This document shows positions 33,551 through 41,557 of a DNA stretch of 51,956 nucleotides, piece after piece (position 1 is the stretch's first letter; every line of letters starts with the position of its first letter). The stretch spans positions 1 to 51,956 of the forward strand of contig CAVJGK010000002.1 of NCBI GenBank assembly GCA_963648895.1, given 5' to 3'. The notes beneath the pieces are model-generated. The model saw only the letters and a list, made by a program, of their open reading frames with translations. It had not been told where the DNA came from and searched no databases. Origin of the DNA: UBA3210 sp963648895 (GTDB lineage Bacteria; Bacillota_I; Bacilli_A; RFN20; CAG-449). The position numbers and the translations under genes are program-made.

Positions 33551-34393
33551 CTATAATGCTTTACCGCCATTAGCTCTTCTTACAATTAATTTGCTTGAAG
33601 CTTTTTTGGACTTTCTTGTCTTAACGCCCATTGCACGTTTACCCCAAGGTGTTCTTGGTGCATCACGACCGACTGGACATTTACCTTCACCACCACCGTG
33701 TGGGTGATCGTTAGGGTTCATAACAGAACCTCTGACTGTTGGTCTTACGCCATACCATCTATTTTTACCAGCTTTACCAAAGTTGATTAAGTTCCAATCT
33801 TCATTACCGACTACACCGATTGTTGCGCGGCAAGCAGATAAAACTTTTCTAACTTCACCTGAAGCTAAACGTAATGTTGTATATTTACCTTCATTACCTA
33901 AAACTTGAGCAGATGTACCAGCAGCTCTACACATTTGGCCACCTTTTAATGGTTGAAGTTCAACATTGTGTACGAATGTACCTTCTGGGATATTTGCAAG
34001 AGGCATTGCATTACCTACTTTAATATCACATGCTTCGCCAGATTCAATTTTGTCTCCGACTTTTAAGCCTTGAGGTGCTAAGATATATCTCTTTTCACCA
34101 TCAGCATAATTGATTAAGCAAATGTTTGCGTTTCTATTTGGATCATATTCGACTGTTGCGACTGTACCTACGATTCCATCTTTATTTCTCTTGAAATCAA
34201 TAACACGGTATTTTCTTTTGTTACCACCGCCGATGTGACGGCATGTGATAGCACCAGTGTTATTACGTCCACCAGTTTTCTTAATAGAAACTAATAAACT
34301 TTTTTCAGGAGTAGCTGTTGTAATTTCGCTAAATGTTGATTGAGTCATAGCACGACGGCTTGGAGTCGTTGGTTTATAACTTTTAATTGGCAT
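33551..34393 (-). CDS. rplB: 50S ribosomal protein L2
   Basis: One of the most conserved ribosomal proteins, needed for subunit association. The 280-aa sequence has NTGAITCRHIGGGNKRKYRV, AGTSAQVLGNEGKYTTLRLA and the C-terminal VMNPNDHPHGGGEGKCPVGR, which includes the histidine near the peptidyl-transferase centre. Normal. Confidence 0.98.
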   Translation of the reverse strand: MPIKSYKPTTPSRRAMTQSTFSEITTATPEKSLLVSIKKTGGRNNTGAITCRHIGGGNKRKYRVIDFKRNKDGIVGTVATVEYDPNRNANICLINYADGEKRYILAPQGLKVGDKIESGEACDIKVGNAMPLANIPEGTFVHNVELQPLKGGQMCRAAGTSAQVLGNEGKYTTLRLASGEVRKVLSACRATIGVVGNEDWNLINFGKAGKNRWYGVRPTVRGSVMNPNDHPHGGGEGKCPVGRDAPRTPWGKRAMGVKTRKSKKASSKLIVRRANGGKAL

Positions 34394-34426
34394 ACTATTT
34401 ATTTTCTCCTATATTCGGCCTTAGCC

Positions 34427-34762
34427 TTATTCATTAACTACATTAATTTGATCAGCAGCGTTAATTGTAACAACTGCTTTTTTGTAACCGCCGACTTTAC
34501 CTTCGTAGCGGCCTACTCTCTTTGCCTTAGGGAGTACATTGATAATCTTTACATCGTCAACTTTGACTTGGAAGATTTCTTGAACTGCAATTTTAACTTG
34601 AGCTTTGTTAGCGTTTTTAGCAACTTTTAAAGTGATTTTGTGTTCTTCTTGTTGTTGCTTCATTGTTTTTTCAGTAACAATTGGAGCTAAGATAATATCA
34701 AAGCTATTGATTTGTGGAGCTGCGAATTTTTTTTCAGCAACTGCTTCTGTTTTCTTTGCCAT
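34427..34762 (-). CDS. rplW: 50S ribosomal protein L23
   Basis: Docking site for trigger factor and SRP at the tunnel exit. After about 22 N-terminal residues the core begins SFDIILAPIVTEKTM, with HKITLKVAKNANKAQVKIAV and the late GRYEGKVGGYKKAVVTI. The start codon overlaps the stop region of rplD by one base. Confidence 0.97.
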   Translation of the reverse strand: MAKKTEAVAEKKFAAPQINSFDIILAPIVTEKTMKQQQEEHKITLKVAKNANKAQVKIAVQEIFQVKVDDVKIINVLPKAKRVGRYEGKVGGYKKAVVTINAADQINVVNE

Positions 34763-35400
34763 TATTTAAGTCCTCCTTCTACTGATTCGATTGCATCTTT
34801 TGTGAAGATAACGCTATTTGTATTTAAGATGTCATAAACACTTAAATTGTTTGATTTAACAATAACAACGCCTGGGATATTTCTAACTGAAGCGATTAAG
34901 TTATCGTTTTCATCATTAATAACAATTAATGATTTTGCTTTTGCATTAACACTTGCTAATACTTTTGCACCTTCTTTTGTAGATGGTGCTTCGAAGTTGA
35001 ATGAATCAACAACGATGATATCTTTGCTTGCAGCTTTGATTGATAAAGCTGACTTAAGTGCTAAAGCATGTTCTTTCTTGTTTTGAGCAAGTTTGAAGTT
35101 TTGGTTACCTCTTGGGCCAAATACAACTCCACCTTTTCTCCAAATTGGTGAACGTGAAGAACCAGCTCTTGCTCTACCTGTACCTTTTTGTCTCCATGGT
35201 TTTTTACCGCCACCAGAAACTTCAGAACGGTTTAATGTTTTAGCAGTAGCTTGTCTCATATTTGATTGATAAACTTGTACTGCATTGAACATAGCTTGGT
35301 TGTTTGCGTCAATTCCGAAGACGTCTACGCTAACTTTAACATTGCCTTTGTCTTCGCCTAATTGGTTAACAACTTTTAATGTAATGTTTTTTGTTGCCAT
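34762..35400 (-). CDS. rplD: 50S ribosomal protein L4
   Basis: Contacts the exit tunnel and, in some bacteria, represses its own S10 operon through the leader RNA. The 212-aa sequence contains the extended loop GGGKKPWRQKGTGRARAGSS and SPIWRKGGVVFGPRG. If L4 autoregulates here, the structured leader at 36446-36589 is the natural target. Confidence 0.98.
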   Translation of the reverse strand: MATKNITLKVVNQLGEDKGNVKVSVDVFGIDANNQAMFNAVQVYQSNMRQATAKTLNRSEVSGGGKKPWRQKGTGRARAGSSRSPIWRKGGVVFGPRGNQNFKLAQNKKEHALALKSALSIKAASKDIIVVDSFNFEAPSTKEGAKVLASVNAKAKSLIVINDENDNLIASVRNIPGVVIVKSNNLSVYDILNTNSVIFTKDAIESVEGGLK

Positions 35401-35402
35401 AC

Positions 35403-36116
35403 TTATTTATCCTCTCCGCTTTCATTAACTACTTCAGCAACTGCTGGTGTGTAATTAACTAATGGCTTAACTACTGGTTTTGTTCTTTGAACTTTTACTG
35501 CTGATTTGATTGTTACCATTGATTTCTTAGGGCCTGGGATTGCTCCTTTTACTAAGATTGCATTGTTAACTGAATCTACTGCAATAATTGTTAAATTTGA
35601 AATTGTTGCTTGTTTATTACCTGCATGTCCTGGCATTTTCTTACCTTTCATAACGCCACGGTTATAACGACCGTTTGTTGCGAAAGAACCTGAACCTCTG
35701 TGGTATCCTGAACCATGACCTTTAGGACCGATTGTGAAGTGCCATCTCTTGATTGCACCACTGAAGCCTTTACCTTTTGAAGTTCCAGTTACATCAACTA
35801 CATCTCCTGCTTGGAAAATGTCACATTTGATTTCTGAACCAACTGCATAAGACATCATTTCGTCGCCTTTTAATTCAGCAATTTCGTATTTTGGTGAAAC
35901 ACCTGCTTTTTTGAAAATTCCTAATTCTGCTTTGTTGCAGCGATTTTCTTTTTTATCTTCGTATCCGACTTGGATTGCATTGTAGTCGTCTGTTTCAGTT
36001 GTCTTAACTTGTAATACAACGTTTGGTAATACTTCAACTACTGTGACAGGGTACATTGTGCCATCTTCAGCGAATACTTGAGTCATACCCATTTTTCTAC
36101 CTAAAATTGATTTCAT
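35403..36116 (-). CDS. rplC: 50S ribosomal protein L3
   Basis: An early-assembly protein near the peptidyl-transferase centre. It starts MKSILGRKMGMTQVFAEDGT and has VDVTGTSKGKGFSGAIKRWH and the loop MKGKKMPGHAGNKQ. The 237-aa length includes a C-terminal extension of about 25 residues (from about residue 212) that is not in short L3 proteins. Confidence 0.98.
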   Translation of the reverse strand: MKSILGRKMGMTQVFAEDGTMYPVTVVEVLPNVVLQVKTTETDDYNAIQVGYEDKKENRCNKAELGIFKKAGVSPKYEIAELKGDEMMSYAVGSEIKCDIFQAGDVVDVTGTSKGKGFSGAIKRWHFTIGPKGHGSGYHRGSGSFATNGRYNRGVMKGKKMPGHAGNKQATISNLTIIAVDSVNNAILVKGAIPGPKKSMVTIKSAVKVQRTKPVVKPLVNYTPAVAEVVNESGEDK

Positions 36117-36136
36117 ATTGGTCTCCTGTCTCCTTC

Positions 36137-36445
36137 CTACTTGAGTTCGATGTCAACACCTGCTGGAAGATCCATGTGTGTTAATGCATCGATTGTTTGT
36201 TTTGTTGGATTAACGATATCGATAATTCTTTTGTGAGTTCTAATTTCGAATTGTTCGCGAGCATCTTTGTATTTGTGAACTGCACGTAAGATTGTATAAA
36301 CTTGTTTCTCTGTTGGTAGAGGAATAGGTCCTACAACTGTTGCTCCTGTTGATTTCGCTGCTGTGATGATCTTGTCAACTGAGATGTCTAAGACTTTGTG
36401 ATCATAAGCTTGTAAGCGAATTCTGATTTTTTTGCTTTTTGCCAT
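36137..36445 (-). CDS. rpsJ: 30S ribosomal protein S10
   Basis: A head protein that also acts as NusE in transcription antitermination. It has IRIRLQAYDHKVLDISVDKI and GPIPLPTEKQVYTILR, and ends MDLPAGVDIELK, all expected. At 102 aa it is normal. It is the first gene of the long operon, after a leader of about 140 bases. Confidence 0.98.
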   Translation of the reverse strand: MAKSKKIRIRLQAYDHKVLDISVDKIITAAKSTGATVVGPIPLPTEKQVYTILRAVHKYKDAREQFEIRTHKRIIDIVNPTKQTIDALTHMDLPAGVDIELK

Positions 36446-36500
36446 TTTTAATCTCCTTCTTGTCTAGATCGTTGTTAGACTTCCGCTTCATGTGAGTTAC

Positions 36501-36548
36501 CTGAATTTCGAAGTTTCGTTGCGGCTGACAACGGCTGTCGGCGTTCAG
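36501..36548 (-). promoter_or_regulatory. Structured 5' leader element of the S10 operon
   Basis: In the leader (about 36446-36589) a closing stem (CTGAA 36544-36548 with TTCAG 36501-36505) encloses two alternative hairpins that share bases: one at 36524-36542 (GCCGACA with UGUCAGC, one C-A mismatch) and one at 36517-36533 (CGTTG with CAACG). They cannot form together. This looks like a regulatory RNA, possibly for L4-type autoregulation, but I cannot assign it to a known family. Confidence 0.45.
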
Positions 36549-36595
36549 CAATCTCCCACTTCAACGCGGTTAATCTTTTAAAGACTAGCCCCTAA

Positions 36596-36644
36596 ATTCT
36601 ACTCTAAGGCAATATATATGTCAACTATTTTTTTTAAATATTTT
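36596..36644 (-). promoter_or_regulatory. Strong promoter of the S10-spc-alpha operon with UP-like A/T tract
   Basis: TTGACA (36619-36624) and TAGAAT (36596-36601) are 17 bases apart. Just upstream of the -35 box lies an A-rich stretch on the minus strand (36625-36644) like an UP element. From 36645 to 36764 the sequence is AT-rich with no gene that I can see. Confidence 0.75.
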
Positions 36645-36764
36645 ACGCAATTGGAAAATAATTATTTTTTGCGATACATAATATATTATATATATTATAT
36701 ATTTCAGTCTTTTTTTATCGTTTTATTGACAACATTTATTGGTGTTTCATAAATTTTATAAAAG

Positions 36765-36813
36765 AAAAAATGACCTACAATGAGTGTGATTTTGCCTCAT
36801 TTTTGGTCATTTT
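36765..36813 (-). terminator. Terminator of the tgt-queA-queH operon
   Basis: A two-part hairpin: outer stem AAAATGACC/GGTCATTTT and inner stem AATGAG/CTCATT. It is followed on the minus strand by at least six T. It begins directly after the stop codon at 36815. Confidence 0.75.
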
Positions 36814-36814
36814 A

Positions 36815-37474
36815 TTAGTCTTTTGTATTAAATAATATGTGTTCGTAGATGTATTTTGTTGTCTCTTTACCTAATTTTTTAACAAATAAATCGGTAGAAA
36901 CACCTCCATAAGTCAATAAATCATCCACATATTTTTGATTGTGAAGTCCTTTTTTACTTATTTCTACATCTTTAGAAGTTAAATATTCATCGATAATAAG
37001 GTTAATAAATCTATTAGTTTGTTCTTCTAATAACTTTAAATCTTCCTTACTATGTCCTAATTTTCTAATAGTAAATGGCAATAAATATTTATCCATTTCA
37101 TTTGGTTTAGTTTCATAATTAGGTATATTTTTAATAGCTTCACTTCTAGATAAATACTCACCATAGTCTTTATTTGAATCTAGCAAAGTATCATATATTT
37201 CATATAAATAATATTTCTTACCCATCATATGCATTTTATCATATGAGAACAATGGTATATCTTTATTTGAGGAAGTAAAAACAACGGTGTTAAGTTTAAT
37301 TAAGCCAAACATTCCTTTGCCATCTAAAATAGATAAATAAGTATGTTCATCTACTTTAAATTTTCTAAAATGAACTTTAATAGGTCCTACTTTGTAATTA
37401 GAGTTAGATTTTAAATCCACTTCTTCTAATTTAAGTTTATTAGAAAATAATTCCAATATTTTATTTATTTCCAT
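36815..37474 (-). CDS. Unknown protein in the queuosine operon, possible distant bilin-reductase fold, 219 aa
   Basis: I do not recognise this as a named family. It is soluble, with no signal or membrane segment. Two regions recall ferredoxin-dependent bilin reductases: a central LNTVVFTSSNKDIPLF followed by an aspartate (SYDKM), and a C-terminal pattern Q-x2-Y...F-x3-LG-x2-T-x2-Y-x4-LF (residues about 180-216) like the end of those enzymes. The length is near their 230-250 aa. This is remote and by eye only. The gene overlaps the end of queH by 14 bases, so it is co-expressed with queH. Confidence 0.6.
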   Translation of the reverse strand: MEINKILELFSNKLKLEEVDLKSNSNYKVGPIKVHFRKFKVDEHTYLSILDGKGMFGLIKLNTVVFTSSNKDIPLFSYDKMHMMGKKYYLYEIYDTLLDSNKDYGEYLSRSEAIKNIPNYETKPNEMDKYLLPFTIRKLGHSKEDLKLLEEQTNRFINLIIDEYLTSKDVEISKKGLHNQKYVDDLLTYGGVSTDLFVKKLGKETTKYIYEHILFNTKD

Positions 37475-38135
37475 CTTCTAATTCCTTTTGCTTTAGTCTT
37501 TTTAAATATCTTGCATATGAATAAATACATCCGCAGTATTGTTGAGCATAAAGATCATATTCTTTTCTAAGTTCACTAGCTCTTAGTTGGCCATTATTCT
37601 TTTTAAAATCAGAATAGAAATATTTGGTTTTATATTTACTAGATAATTCTTTTCCTATTTGGTTCATCACTTGTGAATTCTTTTGTCTTGAGATTGTCAT
37701 AACTGTTGCGAAATAATCAAAGTCATGTTCATCTGCATAAGCATATGCTTGATCCATTCTAACTTTGTAACATCTTTGACATCTTTCTAATCCTTCATCT
37801 TGATCACCGTATTCATCAAGAATCTTATTATATGCTTTATTGTCATAAGGGAATTCAACTAGTTCAATATCAAAGTTATATTTCTCTTTTGATATCGCTA
37901 TTACCTTCTTTAATTCATTCAATCTTCTAAAATATTCTTCTTCTGGATAGATATTAGAATTGGTATAGATAATTGTCGCTTTAGAAAAATACTTGCTTAA
38001 AAATTCGATTGGAAAGCATGCGCAAGGTCCGCAGCAAGCATGAAGAGCGATATTAGGTTTATGTTCACCAAATGATTTAATCTCTTCTAAAGATATATTG
38101 TAATAATTAATATAATTAGTCTTATCGATTGCCAT
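37461..38135 (-). CDS. queH: Epoxyqueuosine reductase QueH
   Basis: QueH converts epoxyqueuosine to queuosine in tRNA, the last step of the pathway, and replaces the unrelated QueG in many bacteria. The metal/Fe-S cysteines are clear: HACCGPC (C34, C35 and C38) and ERCQRCYKVRM (C119, C122). The frame is open to a TTG at 38156, but the ATG at 38135 gives a natural N-terminus (MAIDKTNY, 224 aa). It overlaps the end of queA by 14 bases either way. The exact start is uncertain. Confidence 0.93.
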   Translation of the reverse strand: MAIDKTNYINYYNISLEEIKSFGEHKPNIALHACCGPCACFPIEFLSKYFSKATIIYTNSNIYPEEEYFRRLNELKKVIAISKEKYNFDIELVEFPYDNKAYNKILDEYGDQDEGLERCQRCYKVRMDQAYAYADEHDFDYFATVMTISRQKNSQVMNQIGKELSSKYKTKYFYSDFKKNNGQLRASELRKEYDLYAQQYCGCIYSYARYLKRLKQKELEDGNK

Positions 38136-39174
38136 AAATAAACATTGCATCTCCAAAGCTAAAGAAGCGATATTTTTCTTTTACTGCTTCATTATATGCT
38201 TTTAGGATAAATTCTCTTCCTGCAAGGGCACTTACTAGCATTATTAAAGTCGACTTTGGTAAATGGAAGTTAGTAATTAAAGCATCAATACCTTTAAATG
38301 TATATCCAGGATAAATAAAGATAGAAGTTTCTCCACGGCATTCTTTAAATTCACCATATTTTTGAATAACTGTTTCAACAGTTCTAGTGGAAGTAGTACC
38401 AATTGCAATAATTCTTCTTCCTTCTTTTTTTGCTTTATTTAATTCATCTGCAGTTTCTTTAGACATTTCATATACTTCTGAATGCATATGATGTTCTAAG
38501 ATGTTATTTACCTTAACTGGTCTAAAAGTACCAAGTCCTACATGTAAAGTAACATCGACGACAATAACGCCTTTTGCTTTTAATTTTTCAAATAATTCTT
38601 CAGTGAAATGGAATCCAGCAGTAGGAGCTGCTGCACTACCTTCTATTTTTGCATAGACTGTTTGATAACGAGAATTATCTGCGCATTGAGCTTTAATATA
38701 TGGAGGTAAAGGCATTTTACCTAATACATCTAATATTTCAAATAAGATACCATTGTAGATTAATTTTAATCTTCTAATACCTTCGTTTAATACTTCTTTA
38801 CATTCCGCTTTTAATTCACCATTACCAAAAGAAATAATAGTTCCGACTTTAATAACATGGGCATTTCCACATAAACATTCCCAAGTATCTTCTCCTAAGT
38901 CTTTTAAAAGTAATACTTCAACATGAGCGTTAGTAACTTCTTTTACACCAAATAATCTAGCAGGAATAACTTTAGAATTATTTCTTACTAAAACATCCCC
39001 TTCATGAAGGTAGTTAATAATATCATAGAAATGATGATGTTCAATAGTTTGTTCACTCTTATTTAAAACCATTAAACGAGATTCATCTCTTACTTTTGCA
39101 GGGCTTTGAGCGATTAATTCTTCTGGTAATTCATAATCGTAATTTTCAATATCCATTAAATCTATTTCAGCCAT
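38122..39174 (-). CDS. queA: S-adenosylmethionine:tRNA ribosyltransferase-isomerase QueA
   Basis: Transfers and isomerises the ribosyl part of SAM to form epoxyqueuosine on tRNA. The sequence has YELPEELIAQSPAKVRDESR near the start and GSAAAPTAGFHFTEELF, HVGLGTFRPV and NFHLPKSTLIMLVSALAG, all conserved. The ATG at 39174 (350 aa) has AGAGGA 8 bases upstream and is preferred to one at 39195, which lies within the end of tgt. Operon order: tgt-queA-queH. Confidence 0.97.
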   Translation of the reverse strand: MAEIDLMDIENYDYELPEELIAQSPAKVRDESRLMVLNKSEQTIEHHHFYDIINYLHEGDVLVRNNSKVIPARLFGVKEVTNAHVEVLLLKDLGEDTWECLCGNAHVIKVGTIISFGNGELKAECKEVLNEGIRRLKLIYNGILFEILDVLGKMPLPPYIKAQCADNSRYQTVYAKIEGSAAAPTAGFHFTEELFEKLKAKGVIVVDVTLHVGLGTFRPVKVNNILEHHMHSEVYEMSKETADELNKAKKEGRRIIAIGTTSTRTVETVIQKYGEFKECRGETSIFIYPGYTFKGIDALITNFHLPKSTLIMLVSALAGREFILKAYNEAVKEKYRFFSFGDAMFIYGNR

Positions 39175-39175
39175 A

Positions 39176-40306
39176 TTAAAATCCTCTTTCATCACCGAAT
39201 TTAGTTAAGAATTCTTTTTTGAATTCACTAAATCTATCTTCTTTAATCGCAACGCGTGCATCTTCCATCATGTGGATTAAGAATCTAACATTGTGGATCG
39301 ATAATAAACGTTTACCAAATGATTCATCGCATACATATAAATGTCTTAAATAAGCTTTGGTATAATTTTTACAACAATAGCAATCGCATTCTTTGTCTAA
39401 TGGAGTAAAGTCTTCTTTATATTTGCTATCTCTAATATTTACTCTACCTGTAGAAGTCATTAAAGCACCATGACGAGCGATTCTAGTAGGTAGAACGCAG
39501 TCAAACATATCAACACCTTTTTCAATACCATCAAGGATTTCATCAACTGATCCTACACCCATTAAATATCTAGGCTTATCATCTGGAAGATATTTAACCG
39601 CATAAGAAACCATTTTATACATGACATCTTTAGGTTCACCAATTGATGTTCCTCCAATTGAATAACCATCAAAATCCATTTTTACTAATTCTTCTGCACA
39701 GAACTTTCTTAAATCTTCAAATTCTCCACCTTGAACAATACCAAATAAAGCTTGGTCTTCTCTAGTGTGCGCGATTTGTCCTCTTTTAGCCCAGCGTAAA
39801 GTTCTTTCAACAGACTTTTTCATATAATCATGAGTGACAGGATAAGGGCAACATTCATCAAAGCTCATGGCAATATCCGCGCCTAATTTTTGTTCGATTT
39901 CAATTGATCTTTCAGGCGACATAAAAAGTTTAGAACCATTTAAATGGTTTTTAAAAGTAACCCCTTCTTCCGTGATTTGGCGATTATCAGATAAAGAGAA
40001 AACTTGGAATCCACCTGAATCTGTAAGCATTGGTCCATCATAGTTCATAAATTTATGAAGTCCACCTGCTTTTGCCACTATATCTTCACCTGGTCTTAAA
40101 GATAGATGATAAGTGTTTGATAAAATAACTCCTGCACCAAGAGATTTAACTTCTTCAGGAGATAATGTTTTAACAGTCGCTAAAGTACCAACAGGCATAA
40201 ACATTGGTAATTCAACATCACCATGATTTGTATGTAAGATACCGTATCTTGCTTTTGAATTCTTATCTACGTGTTTAATTTCTAATTTAAATCCTTTCGC
40301 TCCCAT
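39176..40306 (-). CDS. tgt: tRNA-guanine transglycosylase, bacterial type
   Basis: Exchanges guanine-34 of tRNA-Asp, Asn, His and Tyr for the preQ1 base. The catalytic aspartate regions LTDSGGFQVFSL and MFDCVLPTRIARHG are present, and the zinc site CDCYCC with a downstream histidine in LSIHNVRFL. At 376 aa it is normal. A strong AGGAGGT site precedes the start. The preQ1 synthesis genes are not in the window, so preQ1 may be made elsewhere or imported. Confidence 0.98.
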   Translation of the reverse strand: MGAKGFKLEIKHVDKNSKARYGILHTNHGDVELPMFMPVGTLATVKTLSPEEVKSLGAGVILSNTYHLSLRPGEDIVAKAGGLHKFMNYDGPMLTDSGGFQVFSLSDNRQITEEGVTFKNHLNGSKLFMSPERSIEIEQKLGADIAMSFDECCPYPVTHDYMKKSVERTLRWAKRGQIAHTREDQALFGIVQGGEFEDLRKFCAEELVKMDFDGYSIGGTSIGEPKDVMYKMVSYAVKYLPDDKPRYLMGVGSVDEILDGIEKGVDMFDCVLPTRIARHGALMTSTGRVNIRDSKYKEDFTPLDKECDCYCCKNYTKAYLRHLYVCDESFGKRLLSIHNVRFLIHMMEDARVAIKEDRFSEFKKEFLTKFGDERGF

Positions 40307-40331
40307 ATTGACCTCCTAAAATTGCTTATTC

Positions 40332-40360
40332 ATTATACTTTAGTAATTTAATTTTTTAAA
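40332..40360 (-). promoter_or_regulatory. Promoter of tgt-queA-queH
   Basis: TATAAT (40332-40337) is preceded by a weak -35, TTTAAA (40355-40360), at 17 bases. No preQ1 riboswitch can be seen in the short leader. Confidence 0.4.
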
Positions 40361-40769
40361 CAATTATTCCTAATGTATGATCTATTTCATGTTGAATGAT
40401 TTGACAAACAAATCCTTCAAATGTTTTTATTCTCTTTTTAAAATCTTCATCCAGATAAGAAACTTTAATCTTTTCATATCTTTTAGTTTCTATTTGTTTA
40501 TTTCTACATAAACATCCTTCTTTAGTAACATATGGTAATCCAAATGTATTAATAATTTGAGGATTTACCATAATAAAAGGTTTTTCATCTATTAATATCA
40601 CAATGATATTTTTTAATTCTCCAATCATGTTACCTGCCATACCTACACATCTAGATTTATTAGCCATCAAAGTATCTTTTAAATCTTGAATAATGTATTT
40701 ATCTTCAATAGTTGCATCTATCGATTTTAAAGAAAGAAATTTATCATCTTTAATAATATTTTTAATCAT
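40356..40769 (-). CDS. Short peptide-deformylase-like protein, 137 aa
   Basis: Peptide deformylases remove the formyl group from new proteins using Fe2+ or Zn2+. The metal ligands are in place: EGCLC (C86) and QHEIDHTLG (H127, H131, catalytic E128). The first motif, normally GxGLAAxQ, reads VGMAGNMIG, so the glutamine that stabilises the transition state is replaced. I recall short proteins of this type with AANM as deformylase paralogues in other Firmicutes. It is probably a second deformylase or a relative with another substrate. The ATG at 40769 follows AGGTGAT; a GTG at 40778 lies inside that site. Confidence 0.8.
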   Translation of the reverse strand: MIKNIIKDDKFLSLKSIDATIEDKYIIQDLKDTLMANKSRCVGMAGNMIGELKNIIVILIDEKPFIMVNPQIINTFGLPYVTKEGCLCRNKQIETKRYEKIKVSYLDEDFKKRIKTFEGFVCQIIQHEIDHTLGIIV

Positions 40770-40785
40770 TTTTATCACCTAGATT

Positions 40786-40794
40786 ATTATAGCA
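40786..40794 (-). promoter_or_regulatory. Possible extended -10 promoter of the deformylase-like gene
   Basis: TGC followed by TATAAT (40786-40791) lies between the terminator at 40794-40814 and the ribosome site. The leader would be only about 10 bases. No -35 box is evident. Confidence 0.35.
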
Positions 40795-40814
40795 AAAAAG
40801 AGGCATAAGCCTCT
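40794..40814 (-). terminator. Terminator of the lysine-responsive ABC operon
   Basis: A stem AGAGGC/GCCTCT with a 4-base loop is followed by six T on the minus strand, 4 bases after the ATPase stop codon. Confidence 0.8.
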
Positions 40815-40818
40815 ATAA

Positions 40819-41556
40819 TTAATTATTTAAGAAACGTTTTAAGAATTCTTTAGTTCTTTCACTCTTAGGATTATTAAATACTTCATCAGAAGTGCCCATT
40901 TCTTCAATGACACCTTTATCCATAAAAACAACTTTAGTCGCGATTTCTTTTGCAAAAGCCATTTCGTGAGTAACAATAACCATGGTGATATGTTCTTTCG
41001 CGAGAGATTTAATAACATCTAAAACTTCTCCAACCATTTCAGGATCTAATGCTGAAGTTGGTTCATCAAATAAGATGACATCTGGATTCATACATAAGCT
41101 ACGAGCGATCGCCACTCTTTGTTTTTGTCCACCAGATATTTGATTGACGCGGTAAGAAGCTCTATCTAGCATTCCAACTCTTTCAAGATTTGATAAAGCA
41201 ATTTTTGTCGCTTCTTCTTTGCTTCTATGAAGAACTTTAGTTTGAGCCAAAATACAATTATCTAAAACACTATAATTGTTAAAAAGATTGAATTGTTGGA
41301 AAACCATCGACATTCTTTCTCTTATTTTGTTGATGTTAACATTTTTGTTGTTATTAATCTTTTCACCTTCAAAATAGATTTCTCCACCTGTAGGTACTTC
41401 AAGTAAATTTAAACATCTAAGTAAGGTAGATTTACCGCTGCCAGAACTACCAATAATACAAACAATTTCACCTTGTTCAATTGATAAATCAATGCCTTTT
41501 AATACTTGTAAAGAACCAAATTGTTTTTGTAAATTAACAATATCAATAACTGCCAT
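40819..41556 (-). CDS. Polar amino-acid ABC transporter, ATP-binding subunit
   Basis: A 245-aa GlnQ/ArtP-type ATPase with Walker A GSSGSGKST (36-44), signature ISGGQKQRVAIARSL, Walker B DVILFDEPTSALDP and the switch region VTHEMAFAKE. It works with the permease encoded 1 base upstream and the binding protein before that. Because the operon is controlled by a lysine riboswitch, the likely substrate is lysine or a related basic amino acid. Confidence 0.95.
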   Translation of the reverse strand: MAVIDIVNLQKQFGSLQVLKGIDLSIEQGEIVCIIGSSGSGKSTLLRCLNLLEVPTGGEIYFEGEKINNNKNVNINKIRERMSMVFQQFNLFNNYSVLDNCILAQTKVLHRSKEEATKIALSNLERVGMLDRASYRVNQISGGQKQRVAIARSLCMNPDVILFDEPTSALDPEMVGEVLDVIKSLAKEHITMVIVTHEMAFAKEIATKVVFMDKGVIEEMGTSDEVFNNPKSERTKEFLKRFLNN

Positions 41557-41557
41557 A

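Noticed and set aside
36726..36755. Promoter-like TTGACA on the plus strand
   Set aside because: There is no good -10 box at the right distance and no plus-strand gene downstream.
40307..40340. PreQ1 riboswitch before tgt
   Set aside because: The leader is too short and lacks the preQ1 aptamer pattern.
40356..40769. Pseudogene of peptide deformylase
   Set aside because: The frame is intact and the three metal ligands and the catalytic glutamate are conserved, so it is treated as a functional, diverged protein.
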